This document shows, piece by piece, positions 9,572-23,477 of a stretch of 33,445 bases of DNA. The DNA is taken from positions 1 to 33,445 of the forward strand of contig JALTNS010000460.1 in the NCBI GenBank assembly GCA_027000565.1, in the 5' to 3' direction. Below the pieces are notes generated by a model. It was given only the letters and a program-made list of their open reading frames with translations. It had not been told where the DNA came from and ran no database searches. This DNA comes from Rhizobiaceae bacterium (GTDB lineage: Bacteria; Pseudomonadota; Alphaproteobacteria; Rhizobiales; Rhizobiaceae). The position numbers were made by a program, and so were the translations under genes. The stretch's first letter is position 1. The number at the start of each line of letters is the position of its first letter.

Positions 9572-11005
9572 TTGTCTGTTATTTCGGTCCGTTTTCTGCT
9601 AGAAAAGCGATGTCCCGGCCAATATGAATTGCCCCCTGTCATGCTGATTATGCACTTGCCCAATTTTGCCCAATATCGATATGGTTTGGCAGTTTTTGTT
9701 GCAATACTGCTGTTAGTCGGTCAGGTGGACCCGGTTTTGGCCCAGAATCTGCAAATTGAAAAATCATCAAGATTGAACACGCTAGACAGTGTCAGTAAAA
9801 AACTCACCCTTGGCAGGGAAACGGTAAAACGGCTCGAAGCAGAGATCGCCCTGTTAAAAAAGGATCGCGAAAAAGTCACTCAAACCCAGATAGACATCGC
9901 AAAAAGAATGCTGGAGCTAGAAGGCTCGTTAAACCAAATTGAGCAGAAACTCGATGTGCTCAAACAGCAAGAAGCCGATGTCAAACTGTCACTGGTGGAA
10001 CGAAGAAGTCTGCTTTCTCAAGTGCTTGCCGCCCTTCAGCGCATGGGGCGCAAACCACCTCCGGCACTCTTGGTTCGGCCTCATGACGCCCTTGCATCGA
10101 TAAGAAGCGCGGTATTGCTAGGCGCTGTTGTGCCGGAAATGAAAGCTGAAACCAGTATTCTGATTGCCGATTTGCAGGAACTGGTCCGACTGCGGAAGAG
10201 TATTCAGGATCAACGTGAACAATATTCACTGACGATCAAGTCCCTGACCGAGGATGATACCCGCCTTTCACTTCTTGTTGATGAAAAATTGAAACTGGAA
10301 GGCAGCTCACGCGAAAAACTGAAGCAACAGGCCGACAAGAATCGAGAACTTGCGGCCAGGGCATCAAGCCTGAAACAACTTATTGCCTCATTTAATTTGA
10401 AAATTGCCGAGGCCGAACGAGTAGCCAAAGCTGCGCGCGAGGCATCTGAAGCACAAGCGCGACAGGCTAATGAACGGCTGGCAACTGCCCGCAGTAAAGT
10501 AGAGACCGGACGATCAGATAAAAGTGCCCGTATTGCCCGACTGAAACCTTCAATAAAATTCAGTCAGGCCAAAGGATTGCTGCAGTTGCCGGTTAATGGT
10601 GTTGAAGTCTTGTCATTTGGTGAGAAGGGCAATTCAGGCGCCAAATCAAGCGGTGCCCTGTTGGCAACCAGAGCCAATGCCCTGGTGATCTCGCCGGTCG
10701 ATGCAAAGGTCGTCTACGCCGGACCCTTCAGGTCCTACGGCAAATTACTGATTCTTGATGTCGGCGATCAGGTACATGTGATTTTGGCTGGTATGGGGGC
10801 AATCAGTGTCGGCGCTGGTCAAATCGTACTTGCCGGAGAGCCAATTGCCAAAATGGGAACACGAAGATTTGCTAGTGCTGCTGCTGTTGATATAGCATCA
10901 TCTCGCCCAATGTTGTATGTAGAGTTTCGAAAAGATGGTAAATCGTTTGATCCGTCCCCGTGGTGGGCGGATAAATCAAAAAAAAGGTCCAGCAATGATT
11001 CGTAG
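9572..11005 (+). CDS. Murein hydrolase activator EnvC-like, coiled coil plus M23/LytM domain
   Basis: Long coiled coil, then a degenerate LytM-like region (VDAKVVYAGPFRSYGKLLILDVGDQVHVILAGM...LYVEFRKDGKSFDPSPWW). The start may be ATG 9641 or 9650 (MHLPNFAQYRYGLAVFVAILLLVG signal-like segment). Confidence 0.88.
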   Translation: MSVISVRFLLEKRCPGQYELPPVMLIMHLPNFAQYRYGLAVFVAILLLVGQVDPVLAQNLQIEKSSRLNTLDSVSKKLTLGRETVKRLEAEIALLKKDREKVTQTQIDIAKRMLELEGSLNQIEQKLDVLKQQEADVKLSLVERRSLLSQVLAALQRMGRKPPPALLVRPHDALASIRSAVLLGAVVPEMKAETSILIADLQELVRLRKSIQDQREQYSLTIKSLTEDDTRLSLLVDEKLKLEGSSREKLKQQADKNRELAARASSLKQLIASFNLKIAEAERVAKAAREASEAQARQANERLATARSKVETGRSDKSARIARLKPSIKFSQAKGLLQLPVNGVEVLSFGEKGNSGAKSSGALLATRANALVISPVDAKVVYAGPFRSYGKLLILDVGDQVHVILAGMGAISVGAGQIVLAGEPIAKMGTRRFASAAAVDIASSRPMLYVEFRKDGKSFDPSPWWADKSKKRSSNDS

Positions 11006-12353
11006 GATTTCAATGATATTGATTGGCGTGGCAATGGGAATTGCTGCGACCTTGGTTGTAACCGGTGAGCGATCCGGAGGTGTTCTGTCCGGATTTTCAA
11101 TCGGAAATGAGGCAGTTGCCGCGGGTACGGAGACCTACCGGCAACTCAATATTTTCGGTGATGTATTCGAGCGCATCCGCTCACAATATGTGAAAAAACC
11201 GGAAGAGCAGAAGCTGATTAAAAATGCAATCAACGGAATGCTATCTTCCCTTGATCCGCATTCCAGTTATCTGGATGCCAAAGAACAGGCAGATATGCGG
11301 ATTCAGACCAAGGGCGAATTTGGCGGTCTAGGTATCGAAGTGACCATGGAAAAAGAACTGGTCAAGGTCATTACCCCGATTGATGACACGCCTGCATCCA
11401 AAGCCGGAGTTATTGCCGGTGACTTTATTACCAAAATCGACGGTGAAAATGTCCGTGGTCTGACCCTGCAACAGGCTGTCGAAAAGATGCGCGGTCTGGT
11501 CAATACGCCGATTGTAATTACAGTCATTCGCAAGGGCGCCGACAAGCCGATCGACATTACAATTGTTCGCGATATCATCAAGGTTCAATCAGTCAAATCA
11601 AGAGTTGAAGGCGATGATGTCGGTTATATCCGGCTAACCGGCTTTACCGAACAAACATATCGTGGCTTGACTGCCGCCATTGACAAAATCAAGAAACAAA
11701 CCGGTGATAAGTTGAAAGGATATGTCATTGACCTGCGGTTAAATCCGGGCGGATTGCTCGACCAGTCAGTCAGTGTATCCGATGCATTTCTTGATCGTGG
11801 TGAAATTGTTTCAACCCGTGGCCGCAACCCGGAGGAAGCACGCCGCTATAATGCCCGTCCAGGAGACAATACCGGCGGCAAACCTTTGATTATTTTGATC
11901 AACGGTGGCTCAGCCAGTGCCTCTGAAATTGTTGCCGGCGCGTTGCAGGATCATCGCCGTGCGACAATTCTTGGCACCCGGTCATTTGGCAAGGGCTCGG
12001 TTCAAACCATCATTTCGCTGGGCGCCAATGGCGCGCTTCGTTTAACCACCGCACTCTATTATACGCCTGCCGGTCGTTCCATTCAGGGCAAGGGCATTGA
12101 GCCGGATATCGTGGTCAACCAGCCATTGCCAAAAAGGCTGCAAGGTCGGATTGAAGCGTCGGGCGAATCCAAGCTTCGCGGCCATATCACCGGTGCTAAC
12201 GAAGACGACAAGGGTTCTGGTTCATTTGCTTATATCCCACCGGATAAAAAGGATGATGTGCAGTTGAATTATGCGCTGGAACTTATTCGTGGCACAAAAA
12301 CCGATGTGGCCTATCCAGCGGATCCTAAAAAGGCATTGAAGAAAAAGACCTGA
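10995..12353 (+). CDS. ctpA: S41 family C-terminal processing peptidase with PDZ domain
   Basis: Start at ATG 10995 (MIRRISMILIGVAMG). FGGLGIEVTMEKELVKVITPIDDTPASKAGV PDZ; LRLNPGGLLDQSVSVSD; NGGSASASEIVAGALQDHRRATILGTRSFGKGSVQ. Confidence 0.95.
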   Translation: MIRRISMILIGVAMGIAATLVVTGERSGGVLSGFSIGNEAVAAGTETYRQLNIFGDVFERIRSQYVKKPEEQKLIKNAINGMLSSLDPHSSYLDAKEQADMRIQTKGEFGGLGIEVTMEKELVKVITPIDDTPASKAGVIAGDFITKIDGENVRGLTLQQAVEKMRGLVNTPIVITVIRKGADKPIDITIVRDIIKVQSVKSRVEGDDVGYIRLTGFTEQTYRGLTAAIDKIKKQTGDKLKGYVIDLRLNPGGLLDQSVSVSDAFLDRGEIVSTRGRNPEEARRYNARPGDNTGGKPLIILINGGSASASEIVAGALQDHRRATILGTRSFGKGSVQTIISLGANGALRLTTALYYTPAGRSIQGKGIEPDIVVNQPLPKRLQGRIEASGESKLRGHITGANEDDKGSGSFAYIPPDKKDDVQLNYALELIRGTKTDVAYPADPKKALKKKT

Positions 12354-12380
12354 TTGGAGGTTATTTTCCTTTGAATTTAA

Positions 12381-12410
12381 TGCAGGCGGAATTTTCCGCC
12401 TGCATTTTTC
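12381..12410 (+). terminator. Rho-independent terminator after ctpA
   Basis: Perfect 11-bp arms TGCAGGCGGAA-TT-TTCCGCCTGCA followed by TTTTTC, 27 bp after the ctpA stop. Confidence 0.85.
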
Positions 12411-12597
12411 TTTCGACCTAAATTTGCAGTTATTTTCTGCCATAATTCGTCGATAAGTTCTTTGCTCAACGCCACCACCTCAATAATATAGTATGAGGCT
12501 GTATTTTCGCCGGACTGGCGTTATAGTGATCACCAGCACAACATTGTATTTGCGTAGCCTGAATAATCGATAAAAATTAGGGTTGATTTTCGCGACA

Positions 12598-13755
12598 ATG
12601 GATGAATTCAACACCCCCTTGGGATTGGATAAAGACAAGGACAGTTCCCGGTTCAACTGGCCGGTGGCGGCGACATTTTTTGCCTTGACTGTTTTTATGA
12701 TTGGTATGGTAACAAGCTGGATATATCTCATTCCCCCAAAGGATATACCGGTTTCAAGTAACTCCGGTACTGAATCCAACACCAATCAATCCGGCGAAAA
12801 GGCAAAAATTTCCCTCGCACCCTTGCGCCAAACGACTCAGAAACCGGTTCGCACCTATACGCAGAGCAATCCTGCAAAACCCGGCAGACTAGATGAACTG
12901 ATTCCCGACGGACGGCTTGAAGAGCCACGCATTACCTATATTAACCCGCCCTCTTCCGGTCCGGACAAGCTGATCAGCACGCCTATTCCATCATTAATCG
13001 AAAAATCTTCCTTTGGCCTGCTTCCAAAAATATCCAGCTCCGGCAACCGGCCTATGGATGCCTATGCCAGACCGGCCTCGACAACCGGGTCGATTAGAAT
13101 TGCAATAATAATAGGCGGGTTGGGGTTGAGTCAGTCGGGTAGCAAATCGGCCATTGAGCTTCTCCCTGCCGATGTAACCCTGGCATTCGCACCCTATGGC
13201 AACTCGCTCAAGCGCTGGATGAAAAAAGCCCGGCGGGACGGCCATGAACTGTTGATGCAGGTGCCGATGGAACCGATCGGCTTTCCGCAAATCAATCCGG
13301 GGAAAAATACCCTTGTTTCAAGTTCAACACCTGAACAGAACATTCAAAACCTCCATTGGTCGATGGGCCGGATGAGCAATTATGTGGGCATGATGAATTA
13401 TCTCGGTGCAAAAATGAATATGGATGCCGAGGCTTTACGCCCACCTCTTTCTGAAATTGCCATGAGAGGCCTGTTATATGTGGATGACGGCTCAACCTTT
13501 GCCAGCAAGGCCGGTGATGTTGCCAAAGAAATATCCCTGCCCTTTATTCAAGGCAGTATTGTCATCGACGACGGTCGAAGTGGTGCTATCATTGATAAAA
13601 ATCTTGCTGCACTTGAAAAACTTGCCCGCAGAAAAGGCAAAGCTGTTGGTATAGCCTCAGCCTTTCCTCTTTCGGTGCGTAAAATTGTTAGCTGGATAAA
13701 ACAGGCAAAAAAACGCGGTATTGATATCGTACCGATCACCGCACTTGTTCGCTGA
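12598..13755 (+). CDS. Divergent polysaccharide deacetylase family protein (YibQ-like)
   Basis: N-terminal TM, low-complexity linker, then IRIAIIIGGLGLSQSGSKSAIELLPADVTLAFAPYG...HELLMQVPMEPIGFPQINPGKNTL...YVGMMNYLGAK. Confidence 0.9.
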   Translation: MDEFNTPLGLDKDKDSSRFNWPVAATFFALTVFMIGMVTSWIYLIPPKDIPVSSNSGTESNTNQSGEKAKISLAPLRQTTQKPVRTYTQSNPAKPGRLDELIPDGRLEEPRITYINPPSSGPDKLISTPIPSLIEKSSFGLLPKISSSGNRPMDAYARPASTTGSIRIAIIIGGLGLSQSGSKSAIELLPADVTLAFAPYGNSLKRWMKKARRDGHELLMQVPMEPIGFPQINPGKNTLVSSSTPEQNIQNLHWSMGRMSNYVGMMNYLGAKMNMDAEALRPPLSEIAMRGLLYVDDGSTFASKAGDVAKEISLPFIQGSIVIDDGRSGAIIDKNLAALEKLARRKGKAVGIASAFPLSVRKIVSWIKQAKKRGIDIVPITALVR

Positions 13756-13779
13756 TCCTATAATCCAGATCATACAGAA

Positions 13780-14295
13780 ATGGCAAATTCCATGGACCCT
13801 CAACAACTGCCTTACCGTCCCTGTGTCGGCATCATGGTGCTAAACGAGCAAGATAAAGTCTGGCTGGGTCACCGCATTTCAACGGCTGATGGAGAAGTAC
13901 CTGCCAATGCCAAACTATGGCAGATGCCGCAAGGTGGCATCGACAGTGGAGAAAATCCGCTGGATGCCGCAAGGCGCGAGCTCTTTGAAGAAACCGGGAT
14001 AAAGAGCGTTTCCTTGTTGGCGGAAGCTCCAAACTGGATCAACTATGATCTTCCTCCTGAACTTGTCGGCATCGCACTAAAGGGTAAATATCGCGGCCAA
14101 AACCAGCGCTGGTTCGCCTTCCGTTTTACCGGCGATGAAAGTGAAATTCAGATCAACCCGCCGCCCGGCGATGAAAAAGCAGAATTTGACAAGTGGGACT
14201 GGGTGGATATGAGCACATTACCTGAACTGGTCGTGGGTTTCAAAAAAGACCTTTATCTCGAAGTTATCCGCACATTGGAACCTTTGGTTAAATGA
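13780..14295 (+). CDS. rppH: RNA pyrophosphohydrolase (Nudix), copy 1
   Basis: [21 protein letters not shown]...[28 protein letters not shown], intact Nudix box; [14 protein letters not shown]. Confidence 0.94.
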   Translation: MANSMDPQQLPYRPCVGIMVLNEQDKVWLGHRISTADGEVPANAKLWQMPQGGIDSGENPLDAARRELFEETGIKSVSLLAEAPNWINYDLPPELVGIALKGKYRGQNQRWFAFRFTGDESEIQINPPPGDEKAEFDKWDWVDMSTLPELVVGFKKDLYLEVIRTLEPLVK

Positions 14296-14819
14296 GTATT
14301 ATTCAGACCTTTGGTAGCCGCCCTTACCGGCCGAATGTTGGTATTTGCCTGTTTAATCCGAATGGCCGTGTTTGGGTCGGACGGTGTATTTCTTCAGGCC
14401 CGGAAATTGTCACGCCGGGCAAAGACTGGCAACTGCCTCAGGGCGGAATTGAAGAAGATGAAGATATTATTGAGGCGGCAAAACGTGAATTATTCGAAGA
14501 AACCGGTGTCACATCGGTTAAATACCTGGCATCCACCGATGAATGGTGGGCATATGATTTTCCACATCAATTCAACGATCCTGACCACAAACTGACACCA
14601 TTCCGCGGTCAGAAGCAAAAATGGGTGGCATTTTTGTTTGAAGGTGATGAAAGTGAAATTTCAATAACGGCTGATCACGTGAACGAACCGCAGGAATTTC
14701 TTGAATGGAAATGGTTGCCGTTAATAGAAATTGTCGACCGGGTCGTCGAATTCAAGCGCGCAAGATATCAACATGTTGTTGAGGAATTTCTGCCAATTAT
14801 GCAGACATTGTCGCGCTGA
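14292..14819 (+). CDS. RppH-like Nudix hydrolase, copy 2
   Basis: [21 protein letters not shown]...[28 protein letters not shown], intact Nudix box; [20 protein letters not shown]. Overlaps copy 1 by ATGA. Confidence 0.92.
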   Translation: MSIIQTFGSRPYRPNVGICLFNPNGRVWVGRCISSGPEIVTPGKDWQLPQGGIEEDEDIIEAAKRELFEETGVTSVKYLASTDEWWAYDFPHQFNDPDHKLTPFRGQKQKWVAFLFEGDESEISITADHVNEPQEFLEWKWLPLIEIVDRVVEFKRARYQHVVEEFLPIMQTLSR

Positions 14820-15201
14820 ATTCAGTCAGCTGATTGATCAGGTTTTGTGCTTTATCGCGTTTATGGTCATTGTCAGCAGCTTTTAATGCTGCCTGTGCCT
14901 CATCAAGCTGCAATTTCATCGCGTTTTCATCAAACTCAGCACTTGGAACGGCATGCTCGGCAAGCAATGTCAGCCCGTTTGCCGAAACATCTGCGAACCC
15001 GCCACGAACAAAAAAACTGGTTTCCGATCCGTCAGCGAGTTTGGCATTGATTATGCCCGGGCGCAGGGTCGACATTACAGCAGCATGATCAGCAAGCACG
15101 CCAAATTCACCTTCTGTGCCCGGCACGGTCACCTCAACCGCATCTGCAGAAAGCAGCAGCTGTTCAGGTGAAACCAGTTCAAATTTGAATGTATCAGCCA
15201 T
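14797..15201 (-). CDS. atpC: ATP synthase F1 subunit epsilon
   Basis: MADTFKFELVSPEQLLLSADAVEVTVPGTEGEFGVLADHAAVMSTLRPG. Confidence 0.97.
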   Translation of the reverse strand: MADTFKFELVSPEQLLLSADAVEVTVPGTEGEFGVLADHAAVMSTLRPGIINAKLADGSETSFFVRGGFADVSANGLTLLAEHAVPSAEFDENAMKLQLDEAQAALKAADNDHKRDKAQNLINQLTEFSATMSA

Positions 15202-15228
15202 GCCTGATTCTCTCTCGATTAGAACAGA

Positions 15229-17581
<2,353 letters not shown>

Positions 17582-17607
17582 CAGGCGTATCCCGTATCAA
17601 TTTAAGC

Positions 17608-19697
<2,090 letters not shown>

Positions 19698-19920
19698 GTA
19701 TAAATCTTCTCTGACATTGGCACCGCATCGTGAAGCATCTTACTTCAAAAATAAATCGGGCCTGTTGAATTCTTATCTGCTTCGGCAACCGTCCGGCCAC
19801 CAAACCGCGCCTCACCTAGCACATGAATTTTCACTCCGCAATATGTAGTCTCTCATGCTTTTGGTCAGGATGTCGCAGTTTTTTGATCATTCACAGGATT
19901 CTTTTTTGTGATTGAGCGAA

Positions 19921-20313
19921 TCAGCCAAAATATCCAAGTACCGAAAGCACCACAAACGAAGCTATGACCGCTTTAACCATCAATGTAATAAAAGACGCTG
20001 CGGTGCGATTGGCATCAACCACAATCGAAACTATTTGTGTAACCGTCGCAAAACCCCAACCGGCACCCAGCGCCAGATACAATAAGGGTTGCTGCAACAA
20101 TAATGCAGCCATACCAAAACCCATCAATACTCCGGACAGGTGCGACCGAACTGCAGTTCTGGCACCGCCATCAATTGATTCGTTTGCCTGCCCGCTCATT
20201 CGCAATGCAAATTTTGGAACCAGCAAAAACAAAAAACCGATCAGAAATGTCATCGCCGCCGCGATGGCCTGTATCCATTCGCTGGTTGTTACCGGTGGAT
20301 AATATTCAATCAC
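19921..20313 (-). CDS. Small integral membrane protein, DUF4345-like
   Basis: 130 aa, about 4 predicted hydrophobic segments (AAAMTFLIGFLFLLVPKFALRMSG; LSGVLMGFGMAALLL; LYLALGAGWGFATVTQIVSIVVD). Family assigned from general sequence character only. Confidence 0.55.
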   Translation of the reverse strand: MIEYYPPVTTSEWIQAIAAAMTFLIGFLFLLVPKFALRMSGQANESIDGGARTAVRSHLSGVLMGFGMAALLLQQPLLYLALGAGWGFATVTQIVSIVVDANRTAASFITLMVKAVIASFVVLSVLGYFG

Positions 20314-20340
20314 TGACCTGCCCTTTGATTTACCAAACTC

Positions 20341-21669
20341 CTATTGACCGCTCACCAGTCTGGGCAACCACAAAACAATGTCTGGAAATGCAATCAAAAC
20401 GCCAATGGTTATTGCATCAGCGATAAAAAACGGTGACGCACCGCGAAATACATCCTGCACCGATATATCCGCTCGGACCCCGGCCACCACAAAGCAATTG
20501 AGCCCAATAGGCGGAGTAATCAGACACAACTCAGCCATTTTGACGACGATGATTCCAAACCAGATAGGATCGTACCCAAGGCCCATAACCGCTGGAAATA
20601 CCACCGGTAATGTCAACAACAACATGCCGATTGCATCCATGAACATGCCAAGCACCGCATAGGCCGCCAATATCATCAATAATGTTACGATGCGCGGCTG
20701 GTCAAGATCAGCGATCCATTCGGCAAACACTCCCGGCAAATCGGCAAATCCCAAAAACCGGACATAGAGCAGGACACCCCAGATTATCGAAAATATCATC
20801 ACTGTCAGTTTGGCCGTTTCCATCAGGGCGCTTTTCAGGTCCTGCATTTTCATGCCCTTCCACCAGGCCATGACCAACACCACAAACGCCCCGAGTGCAC
20901 CGGCTTCGGTCGGTGTTCCCCAGCCAAAATAGATGCTGTAGATAATAATAAAAACGACCGCAAAAATCGGAAAGGCGCCGGGAAGCGATTCAAACCGCTG
21001 TTTCCACGTGAACCCGCTCACCGATGGACCAAGATTTGGATTGCGCTTGGCCATGACAATGATCAGTCCGGCATAAATTACTGCAGATACGGCGCCGGGA
21101 ATGAACCCTGCCAGCAACAACTGACCGACCGATTGCTCAACGATGATGGCGTAAATTACCAGAATGGCCGATGGCGGGATCAATGACGCCAGTGTGCCGC
21201 CGGCCGCAACCACACCAGCAGCAAAGCGCTTGTCATATCCGACCTTTAACATTTCGGGAATGGCCACACGGGCAAACACCGCCGATGTGGCGACCGATGC
21301 ACCTGATACCGCGGCAAATCCGGCGGTGGCAAACACCGTAGCAACACCAAGCCCGCCCGGCATCCAGCCAACCCATCGTTTGGCTGCCTCAAAAAGCTTT
21401 TGGGTTAGGCCGGCATAATAGGCAAGATAGCCGATCAGGATAAATGTCGGGATCAATGACAATGCATAAGTTGTCGCCTTGGAGTGCGGTACCGTGCCCG
21501 CCAGTTTTAGGGCGACAACAAAACCGCGTTCAAACCCCAGCCTTTGGGACTGAATTGCAATCAGCCCCAACAGACCGACAAAGGCTGCCGCAAAGGCAAC
21601 ACGCACCCCAACCAGAACCAGTATAACCAGCAGTCCGGAAAGCCATATACCAATTTCATATGAGCTCAT
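20341..21669 (-). CDS. dctM: TRAP transporter large permease subunit (DctM family)
   Basis: 442 aa polytopic protein; GYLAYYAGLTQKLFEAAKRWVGWMPGGLGVATVFATAGFAAVSGASVATSAVFARVAIPEM; TPPIGLNCFVV. Confidence 0.95.
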   Translation of the reverse strand: MSSYEIGIWLSGLLVILVLVGVRVAFAAAFVGLLGLIAIQSQRLGFERGFVVALKLAGTVPHSKATTYALSLIPTFILIGYLAYYAGLTQKLFEAAKRWVGWMPGGLGVATVFATAGFAAVSGASVATSAVFARVAIPEMLKVGYDKRFAAGVVAAGGTLASLIPPSAILVIYAIIVEQSVGQLLLAGFIPGAVSAVIYAGLIIVMAKRNPNLGPSVSGFTWKQRFESLPGAFPIFAVVFIIIYSIYFGWGTPTEAGALGAFVVLVMAWWKGMKMQDLKSALMETAKLTVMIFSIIWGVLLYVRFLGFADLPGVFAEWIADLDQPRIVTLLMILAAYAVLGMFMDAIGMLLLTLPVVFPAVMGLGYDPIWFGIIVVKMAELCLITPPIGLNCFVVAGVRADISVQDVFRGASPFFIADAITIGVLIAFPDIVLWLPRLVSGQ

Positions 21670-22292
21670 CGGGCGCTCTCCCCGTCACTCATGGTAACGC
21701 TCATTGCCTCATTTGCAGCAATGGTCGCGGCATCTTCAATCATTGGCACAGCAACGGGGTGGATATCGTTGTTTTTTATTGCCCGCAAATAACCCCATGC
21801 CTGCAAAATAAACCGCAGCGTTAACAGTGCTAGCGCTACAGGCACCATGAGTTTAGCCGGCCAGATCGGCAAAGCAATATCGATTGAGCTATCCCCCAGG
21901 TCCCATGCCCGCCTGAAATGCAGCCATGAACCATATGTCAATGCAGTGGAAAGCAACATCATCACAATTGTCGAGACAAATTCAGACAGCCACAACATAC
22001 GACCACGGAACCGCCCTACCAGAATGTCCATGCGAATATGGCCACCAATACGCTGACAATAGGAAATACCAAGAAACGCAAAAACCGCCATCGCCTGTTC
22101 CACCCAGTCGATAAAACCCGGTACTGGAATATTGAATATTTTGCGGCCAAATATCTGGATGACAGCAAGCATCATCAACATCAGGATGACAATTCCCGCA
22201 ACAAGATTAAGCCCGCTTTCCAGCTTGAAAAGTCGCTGATCCAGTCGCGAAAGGGTGCTGTCGTCGGTATGAACAGAATGACCTGCAGACAT
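21666..22292 (-). CDS. dctQ: TRAP transporter small permease subunit (DctQ family)
   Basis: LESGLNLVAGIVILMLMMLAVIQIFGRKIFNIPVPGFIDWVEQAMAVFAFLGISYCQRIGGHIRMDIL. 4-bp overlap with dctM. Confidence 0.92.
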   Translation of the reverse strand: MSAGHSVHTDDSTLSRLDQRLFKLESGLNLVAGIVILMLMMLAVIQIFGRKIFNIPVPGFIDWVEQAMAVFAFLGISYCQRIGGHIRMDILVGRFRGRMLWLSEFVSTIVMMLLSTALTYGSWLHFRRAWDLGDSSIDIALPIWPAKLMVPVALALLTLRFILQAWGYLRAIKNNDIHPVAVPMIEDAATIAANEAMSVTMSDGESAR

Positions 22293-22338
22293 GCGATGCC
22301 TTCACATTACAAGAATGTTTCTCTAAATCAAAACAAGA

Positions 22339-22362
22339 CCCCGCCAGACCATGCTGGCGGGG
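22339..22362 (-). terminator. Strong intercistronic stem-loop between dctP and dctQ
   Basis: On the - strand CCCCGCCAG-CATGGT-CTGGCGGGG followed by TCTTGTTTTGATTT; perfect 9-bp GC-rich arms. Confidence 0.65.
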
Positions 22363-22383
22363 ATACCTGATTATAAGGTGGAG

Positions 22384-23397
22384 TTATTTGCCGAGTGTGG
22401 CTTTCACCAGATCATAAAGTTCCTGACCGGGCAGGCCCTTCTTCTTCATGTCAGCAAGCCATGCATCACGTACAGGATCAGCCGCCTTGGCGCGAAAAGC
22501 TGCAATTTCAGCATCCGTGTAGGTGATTTTTTCGATACCCTTTTCCTTCAGGATCGAATCCCACTTGGCCAAAAGATTGTTGTAGTTTTCAAGATACCAG
22601 GCGATTGATGGTTCAATTGAGCTGTCAAGCGCTTCCTTGAATTCCGGCGAAAGCGCGTTGTAGGCATCAACATTTGCCACAACCGGACAGTTCACGGTGC
22701 CTGGATTAAGATTGGTGGTCCACCATTTGGCCACATCAATGGTACGGAACGCCAGATGCGCATGCTGGGCAAAGGCGACCGAATCAACCACCCCGGATTC
22801 AAGCGCGTTATAGGCTTCCGTTGCAGTAACCGATGTTGGTGTAGCACCAACGGTTTTAAAGGCCTTTCCCAGACCACCGGTGGCACGGATACGCATGCCC
22901 TGATAGTCAGCCAGAGTTCTAGGCGGTTTACCAACACCAGCCACATTATATTGCGGCATGGGTGAGGTCATTAAAAGTTTGGCATTCCAGCGCGCCAGGT
23001 CTTTCACCACGGCTGGATGCTTATAAACCGCACGGGCAACCTTGATTTCCTCTTCTAGAGTTGAAACACCGAGGAACGGCAGTTCCAAAACAGTGATAGT
23101 CGGGTTTTTATCACGGTGGTAGCCGGCGCAGAATTGCGCCATTTCAAAAGCGCCGATAGAAATACCGTCAAGATTCTCACGGTTTTTTGACAAACCTCCA
23201 TAGGAAATCTTGATTTTGAACATGCCATTGGTCTTTTCCGACACCAGTTCAGCAAGTTTTTCAACATGCTCGGTAAATGCCCGGCGTTTGCCCCAAAGCG
23301 ATACATTCCAGGTGGTATCCATTGCAGCCAGCGCTTCACCGCCAACAAATGCCAACATGGTGGTTGCAAGTACAAGTTTTTTGATGTGATTTTTCAC
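22384..23397 (-). CDS. dctP: TRAP transporter substrate-binding protein (DctP family)
   Basis: Start proposed at GTG 23397 (VKNHIKKLVLATTMLAFVGGEALA signal peptide) preceded by GGAGG. FAEHV-like FTEHVEKLAELVSEKTNGMFKIKI; GMRIRATGGLGKAFKTVGATPTSVTATEAYNALESGVVDSVAF. Confidence 0.93.
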   Translation of the reverse strand: MKNHIKKLVLATTMLAFVGGEALAAMDTTWNVSLWGKRRAFTEHVEKLAELVSEKTNGMFKIKISYGGLSKNRENLDGISIGAFEMAQFCAGYHRDKNPTITVLELPFLGVSTLEEEIKVARAVYKHPAVVKDLARWNAKLLMTSPMPQYNVAGVGKPPRTLADYQGMRIRATGGLGKAFKTVGATPTSVTATEAYNALESGVVDSVAFAQHAHLAFRTIDVAKWWTTNLNPGTVNCPVVANVDAYNALSPEFKEALDSSIEPSIAWYLENYNNLLAKWDSILKEKGIEKITYTDAEIAAFRAKAADPVRDAWLADMKKKGLPGQELYDLVKATLGK

Positions 23398-23477
23398 GTT
23401 TTTTTCCTCCCTTACGAATAATCCGGGCAACCCTATGAATTAGGCAGGGGTAACGCAAGACCAAACAATGATCTATT

